From CAZNLH01 sp964573995 (GTDB lineage Bacteria > Gemmatimonadota > CAZMKB01 > CAZNLH01): a stretch of DNA of 10,302 nucleotides. The notes under the pieces are model-generated. The model saw nothing but the letters and a program-made list of their open reading frames with translations, had not been told where the DNA came from and ran no database searches. Positions 6,730 through 10,302 of this stretch are shown here, in pieces. The translations under genes and the position numbers were made by a program. The DNA lies in assembly GCA_964573995.1 (NCBI GenBank), contig CAZNLH010000051.1, positions 1 to 10,302 on the forward strand. The letters are read 5' to 3'. Position 1 is the first letter of the stretch. Each line of letters opens with the position of its first letter.

Positions 6730-8577
6730 CTATTCCACCTCGTCGTGCCGCTCCGCAAGGGTCTGGACCACACCACGGGTCCAGGTCACAAGTCGCGCGA
6801 AGGTCGCCTTCACCTCGTCCCTGTCCACCCCCAGCCTCTCGAAGAGTGGACCCAGTTGCTCGCTTCGCGAGAGGAGGATGGCATACCAGAGATGTACCTT
6901 TCCGATATAGTCCTGGCCGATGTCGCTGACGATCCACATCGCATCCATGATGACTCGACGATAATTCAGGGTCGGGCGTGGACAGACGTTCGGACGGATC
7001 GACGGCCCGCGAAACCAGCCGGAGACGATCGTGCGCATGGAGGAGAGGTCGGCGCCCGCCTCCTCCAGGTTCGTCTCGATGAAGAGGTCGCTCGTCCGGA
7101 TCAGGCTGCAGAGAAGATGCCTCGTCTCAAGTTTTGGGTTTCCTTCTTCTCTCGCCATGCGTTCGGCTGTCCGCAAGGCCTCCAGGGCGCCCGGATCCAT
7201 GGGAAGTTGAAGGGGAGGGACCGTCTGGCGCGCTGCGGCAACATCTACGGCGAACCGGAATGTCTCCCGTCGGAACTGCTCTTCCGCTTTCGAACGGGCC
7301 TCCTCGAAACTCAGCCTCTCCCCGAACCGGTCGCTAAGGCCGGTCGTTTCGAGGAGAATGAGTTGTTCCTCCCCCCCGGCCCCCACGCACCTCCGTAATC
7401 GCTCGAAATCCGTCCGGATCGGCTCGAACCTCTCCGATACCCGGCGCCAGCAGCCGAGCAATGCATGCTGACCACTCCTCCGGGCCCCTGAATCCTCCGA
7501 AACCACGACGATCAGCGGCTGGAGATGGAGGTTCTCCAGGCAGGCGGCAAACAGGAGGACCAAGTCGATGCATGTCCCCCCTCCCCTCTTTTCCCCGGAG
7601 CCCGGCAGGACGCGGTGGGGCGGGCGGATGCGCTGGCTCGTCGCCTCGTATCCCACCGAGTAGGGGAGATAATGGATCCGATACGCCTCCCTCAGGCAGC
7701 GATAGAGTGCATGCATGGCGATTTCGACCCGGTTCTTCTCCTCGCTCCGGAGAAGTCGTGCCATCGAGGAGAAGGGACGGATCGCCTCCAGGGAATCGTT
7801 GGCATCGAGAACGATATTCTGGACGCGTGGATGCGAGGGTTGGACGAAGCAGGCGAGGCACATTCGAAAACGTGGATCCGTCGGCCACTCGTAAAAGCCG
7901 AGGATGGGGATTTCCTCGCGGACCACCTCCTCCCCGTTCATCGAGAGGCCGAAACGTGCCCTCTTCCTCCCCTCGTGACCTTCCAGCCGATCGTAATGGA
8001 GGGGGAGGTGGATATCCCGCAACTCGATCGTCCCTCCCGGCGGGACCGGATCGATTCGTTTCCTCCAGCACTCGCTGTATCCCCGGATCGTTATCGACAG
8101 TTCGAGAGCAGGAGAGGGGGAGGGACCGGGATTCGCCAGCGTGAAATCGGAAAGGATGGGGATCCCGCAGTGGTAGAGGGCGTAATTGATGGCCGGCACC
8201 CGGGTGTACTCCACGGTAAGGCCGTGCCACTCCTTCCGGACCTTTCCGGGGGGGTCCAGGACCCACCTGGTATCCCCCGTCCGGACGGGAGTGCCCCACC
8301 GGACCCGCACTGGCTTGCCCATCCGCCGGATTTCGAGGTCCTCCACGCGGGTCCCATGCCGGCTTCCGAGGTCCTCGATCCACCAGTCGTCCCCACTCCG
8401 GAAGAGACGGCAATGCCTCCGGCTCACCTTCCTGTCGGGGGAGAGATCGACCTCCGGCTTCCAGCCCGATCGGGGATCGGACCTCCCCACCGTGCAGAAA
8501 TCCCCCCGCAGTGGGAAGTCGCGACCCGGGGCCGGTCCCTCCAGAACGTGAATCTTCGGGGATCGATGACCTTTCAC
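6730..8577 (-). CDS. FHA - transglutaminase-like - Clp-N-like fusion protein
   Basis: A 615-residue cytoplasmic protein (no signal peptide or membrane segment). The start is GTG 8577-8575, overlapping the upstream stop as GTGA; a frame extension to 8733 lies wholly over the neighbour and is rejected. Residues about 8-108 are an FHA domain, which usually binds phosphothreonine: GRS at 31-33, SRRH at 52-55 and GSRHGT at 71-76. Residues about 120-415 resemble the N-terminal region of DUF4011-type helicases: a beta-rich part (IPILSDFTLANP at 139, then EIPILGFYEWP and CFVQPSHPRVQN), then a transglutaminase-like segment with GGGTCIDLVLLFAACLE (Cys336) and GQHALLG (His371), a possible Cys-His pair. 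Residues about 462-600 look like two Clp-N repeats (ALEALRTAERMAREEGN...TRHLLCSLI; MDAMWIVSDIGQDYIGKVHLWYAIL). No AAA+ or helicase motor is present. The substrate is unknown; a signal-controlled cysteine hydrolase or scaffold is inference. Confidence 0.85.
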   Translation of the reverse strand: MKGHRSPKIHVLEGPAPGRDFPLRGDFCTVGRSDPRSGWKPEVDLSPDRKVSRRHCRLFRSGDDWWIEDLGSRHGTRVEDLEIRRMGKPVRVRWGTPVRTGDTRWVLDPPGKVRKEWHGLTVEYTRVPAINYALYHCGIPILSDFTLANPGPSPSPALELSITIRGYSECWRKRIDPVPPGGTIELRDIHLPLHYDRLEGHEGRKRARFGLSMNGEEVVREEIPILGFYEWPTDPRFRMCLACFVQPSHPRVQNIVLDANDSLEAIRPFSSMARLLRSEEKNRVEIAMHALYRCLREAYRIHYLPYSVGYEATSQRIRPPHRVLPGSGEKRGGGTCIDLVLLFAACLENLHLQPLIVVVSEDSGARRSGQHALLGCWRRVSERFEPIRTDFERLRRCVGAGGEEQLILLETTGLSDRFGERLSFEEARSKAEEQFRRETFRFAVDVAAARQTVPPLQLPMDPGALEALRTAERMAREEGNPKLETRHLLCSLIRTSDLFIETNLEEAGADLSSMRTIVSGWFRGPSIRPNVCPRPTLNYRRVIMDAMWIVSDIGQDYIGKVHLWYAILLSRSEQLGPLFERLGVDRDEVKATFARLVTWTRGVVQTLAERHDEVE

Positions 8578-9299
8578 GATCCGGTACGGGAAGGAAGATG
8601 CAAGATGAGAAAGTACTCCCCGTCCCCCACTTCTTCGAACTCCGCGAGGAGATAATCCGTCCCCTCTGGATTGCGAAGAGCCTCCACCATCGCCCTTCCC
8701 GTGTCCGCGGGGAGCAAGACGGCCAGGGGCCACGGTTCGTCCATGATCTCCCCCTGGATGGAGATCCTCCGCGCGAGGGGATCGACCGTGACCCGCAACC
8801 GCGGAGGACCCTCTGCCTCCACTATGACCGAATCGGCCTCCTCGGCGCCCAGGATCTGGACAGGACTCGTTACGGGGGCAAAGGCAAGCGGGGTGGAGAT
8901 GTGAGAGAGGATATCCGGAAGATGGGAGGGAAGGACCTCCGCGCTCTTCCTGGAGGAATCGAGGAGGATCCTGAGGATCGCCGCCACATTCCCCGAAAGA
9001 TCCTCGAGAAGGGCGCTCAGTTGCCTTCCCGTCTCACCGGCGATTCCCGTCCGGGCGGTGGCCTCCTCCAGCCGGGCCCTCTTGATTTCCTCGGCATGCT
9101 CTCGTGCGGTCCACGTCCGCCAGAGTTCATCGAAATCCTTCCGGAGGAGGAATTCCCGACGAACCCAAGTCATACAGTCCGAACATTCCGCCAAGTGACT
9201 GTCCATGGCCAGGAGTTTTTTCTCGTCCACGTCCTCCCTCAGGTAGGATCTCACATCCTCCGTGGTCAGATGATCTTGGTTGCGTCGCTTCTCACTCAC
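8574..9299 (-). CDS. Soluble zinc-finger (ZAS-type) anti-sigma-like protein
   Basis: A 241-residue protein starting at GTG 9299-9297, which overlaps the stop of the sigma gene as GTGA. GGAGG lies a few bases upstream inside the sigma gene. Near the N-terminus is an H-x3-C-x2-C motif (His35, Cys39, Cys42, in SHLAECSDC), the zinc-binding signature of zf-HC2/ZAS anti-sigma factors. Residues about 65-125 are predominantly charged and helical. Residues 165-237 are a beta-rich domain (RLRVTVDPLARRISIQGEI...FLILHLP) of the kind seen after zinc fingers in cytoplasmic regulators. There is no membrane-spanning segment, so if it holds the sigma factor it does so in the cytosol. Direct co-expression with the sigma-like gene supports that partner. 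It could instead be a non-sigma adaptor, since ZAS-like fingers also occur in other roles. Confidence 0.8.
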   Translation of the reverse strand: MSEKRRNQDHLTTEDVRSYLREDVDEKKLLAMDSHLAECSDCMTWVRREFLLRKDFDELWRTWTAREHAEEIKRARLEEATARTGIAGETGRQLSALLEDLSGNVAAILRILLDSSRKSAEVLPSHLPDILSHISTPLAFAPVTSPVQILGAEEADSVIVEAEGPPRLRVTVDPLARRISIQGEIMDEPWPLAVLLPADTGRAMVEALRNPEGTDYLLAEFEEVGDGEYFLILHLPSRTGS

Positions 9300-10120
9300 G
9301 CCTTCCTCCCATTCTGATCATCCAGCTCCAACAACCGACGTATCTGCTTCTTGACCTTGTCGCACCAGTTATACATCGATGACTCCGGATCCTTCGTAAA
9401 AAATATCTTGAACGGAATGTTCCACACCAATTCCAACCAAAAATCTCCGAGCCTCTTACGGTATTCTGATTCCGTGTAGATTTCCCGCGTCGTCTTCTTC
9501 AACCCCTCGAACAGGGGCTGGAAATACCAGAAGAGCAACTCTTCGTTCATGAGTCCGCCGAAGGTGTGGAAATAATCCTGGAAGAACTGCTCCGCCAAGG
9601 CTCCGAGAGCCCGGTCACTCTGCTCGGAGACGAATTCTCCCGGCTTCCATTCCAGCAGTTTAATGAAACCTACAGAGAGGATTTGGTGGGGTTTCGCGCC
9701 GCATTTCATCAACAGTTCGAGCATCCTCAGGCGCAAGTTCAAGCGTTCAGGATTCGAGATCGAGGAGATCGCCAAGGCACTCCTCGGGAATTGAATCCTT
9801 AAAATCTCCGGATCTTTGAAACGGGTCCCTTCGTGCAAATGCCGCTGGTAGATGAACCCCGCCAGGTTTCTCAGGTAGGTCGTAAAACTATACCTCATAT
9901 CGTACTTACCCTTCATTAGGCCCTTCTTGGCATATTCGAACGTCGCCTCGCAGAGGTCCTCCGCCAGGTCGTGATCTCCAACCCGACACTTGAAGTAGCC
10001 GACGATTGATGTTCTATACGACTGGTACAAGATGCCCCATGCCCCGGAAGTTCCATTCATCGCGTCCGCGGCCAGATGGACCTGTTCCCTCTTCGTGAGC
10101 CTATCGATGTTTTTCGTCAT
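9296..10120 (-). CDS. ECF-like sigma factor with unusual C-terminal half
   Basis: A 274-residue protein, first gene of the operon, starting at ATG 10120-10118. AAGGTAGG lies about 10 bases upstream, a mediocre ribosome binding site. Residues about 26-98 fit sigma-70 region 2: AWGILYQSYRTSIVGYF, then CRVGDHDLAEDLCEATFEYAKKGL and YSFTTYLRNLAGFIYQRHL, including the usual 'D.AEDL.E.TF' core. Past residue 125 I cannot see a normal region 4 helix-turn-helix. Instead there is a segment LRMLELLMKCGAKPHQILSV...GFIKLLEWKPGEFVSE...SDRALGALAEQFFQDY (131-183) and an aromatic-rich tail (NEELLFWYFQPLF, FWLELVWNIPFKIFF). ECF factors are normally about 170-200 residues, so this is long. It could be a variant sigma factor or a region-2 protein adapted to another use. 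The neighbouring zinc-finger gene favours a sigma/anti-sigma-like pair. Confidence 0.75.
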   Translation of the reverse strand: MTKNIDRLTKREQVHLAADAMNGTSGAWGILYQSYRTSIVGYFKCRVGDHDLAEDLCEATFEYAKKGLMKGKYDMRYSFTTYLRNLAGFIYQRHLHEGTRFKDPEILRIQFPRSALAISSISNPERLNLRLRMLELLMKCGAKPHQILSVGFIKLLEWKPGEFVSEQSDRALGALAEQFFQDYFHTFGGLMNEELLFWYFQPLFEGLKKTTREIYTESEYRKRLGDFWLELVWNIPFKIFFTKDPESSMYNWCDKVKKQIRRLLELDDQNGRKA

Positions 10121-10220
10121 GGAGTGCTGCCTACCTTATCGAGCCTCGTGTATCCAGAACCTTCCCAAGATGCGATCTCCAAAAGAACGCTCCTTCAAGG
10201 ATTACACAGGACACTCAGTC

Positions 10221-10250
10221 ATTATACCTTATGACGATAAATATTGTCAA
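10221..10250 (-). promoter_or_regulatory. Near-consensus housekeeping promoter of the sigma/ZAS/FHA operon
   Basis: Read on the minus strand, TTGACA (10250-10245) is followed by an 18-base spacer and TATAAT (10226-10221). Both hexamers are perfect. Transcription would start near 10214, giving a leader of about 94 bases before the sigma gene. There is no sign of an ECF-type self-recognition promoter, so basal transcription appears constitutive and control is probably at the protein level. Confidence 0.85.
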
Positions 10251-10294
10251 GGATCCGATTTGAATCACTTAAAATGTAACCGAAGGAGAGTGTG

Positions 10295-10302
10295 TTGAAT
10301 CA
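10295..10302 (+). CDS. Possible start of a divergent gene, cut by the window end
   Basis: AAGGAGAG at 10283-10290 lies 5 bases before a TTG codon at 10295 (a GTG at 10292 is too close). Only two full codons are visible, so nothing can be said about the product. It would be transcribed away from the sigma operon. Confidence 0.25.

Noticed and set aside
7334..8413. Second minus-strand frame (359 codons) inside the FHA gene
   Set aside because: Out-of-frame product rich in Arg, Pro and Gly; the FHA frame explains the region.
7525..8655. Long + strand frame (376 codons) opposite the FHA gene
   Set aside because: Antisense shadow: the minus frame carries FHA, transglutaminase-like and Clp-N patterns, and this one shows no domain or start signal.
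8578..8733. Upstream extension of the FHA protein by 52 codons
   Set aside because: It would lie entirely within the zinc-finger gene; the GTG at 8577 in a GTGA overlap is the natural start and the FHA domain begins right after it.
1..10302. CRISPR array, tRNA or rRNA genes, insertion sequences
   Set aside because: No regularly spaced direct repeats, no cloverleaf-like sequence I could recognise and no transposase-like protein were seen on reading both strands.

Overview
The window looks like part of a bacterial chromosome from a GC-rich, Gram-negative, uncultured-type lineage, plausibly in the FCB superphylum or a neighbouring candidate phylum. The clues are a C-terminal FlgD-like/type IX-type sorting tail with the 'NYPNPFNPST' hallmark, secreted VCBS/FG-GAP and LamG proteins, and zinc-finger anti-sigma style regulation. 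A species or phylum cannot be fixed from the sequence alone. I see no rRNA, tRNA, CRISPR array, transposase or integrase.

Left part (about 500-6510, + strand): four single-gene units encode exported proteins. They are an FG-GAP/VCBS repeat protein (518-2146), a LamG protein (2585-3736), an Asp-box/BNR protein with a sorting tail (4019-5473) and a small concanavalin-like domain protein (5911-6510). Each has its own strong ribosome binding site and signal peptide. Spacers of 282-438 bases separate them, too long for a tight operon. The first gene has a clear sigma-70-like promoter with an extended -10. The other three carry, 130-165 bases before the start codon, diverged copies of one repeat of about 55 bases with a GAGCGAGAAAA core followed by a TATA-like hexamer. 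Base composition is mosaic: gene 1, gene 4 and the last ~120 codons of gene 2 are GC-rich, while most of gene 2 and all of gene 3 are AT-richer. The C-terminal Ig-like domain of gene 2 is related to that of gene 1, which suggests module swapping among surface proteins.

Middle (6511-6729): a convergent spacer holds a perfect 13-bp stem hairpin, the likely shared transcription stop.

Right part (6730-10250, - strand): a tight three-gene operon is driven by a near-perfect promoter (TTGACA, 18 bp, TATAAT). It encodes an ECF-like sigma factor with an unfamiliar long C-terminal part, a soluble zinc-finger (HxxxCxxC) anti-sigma-like protein, and a 615-residue protein joining an FHA domain, a transglutaminase-like region resembling the N-terminal part of DUF4011-type helicases, and a Clp-N-like tail. 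Both gene junctions are four-base GTGA overlaps, so the three products are probably made together. This is the best candidate in the window for an undescribed system: a phospho-signal reader and predicted cysteine-hydrolase fold co-produced with a sigma/anti-sigma-like pair. Its function is inference.
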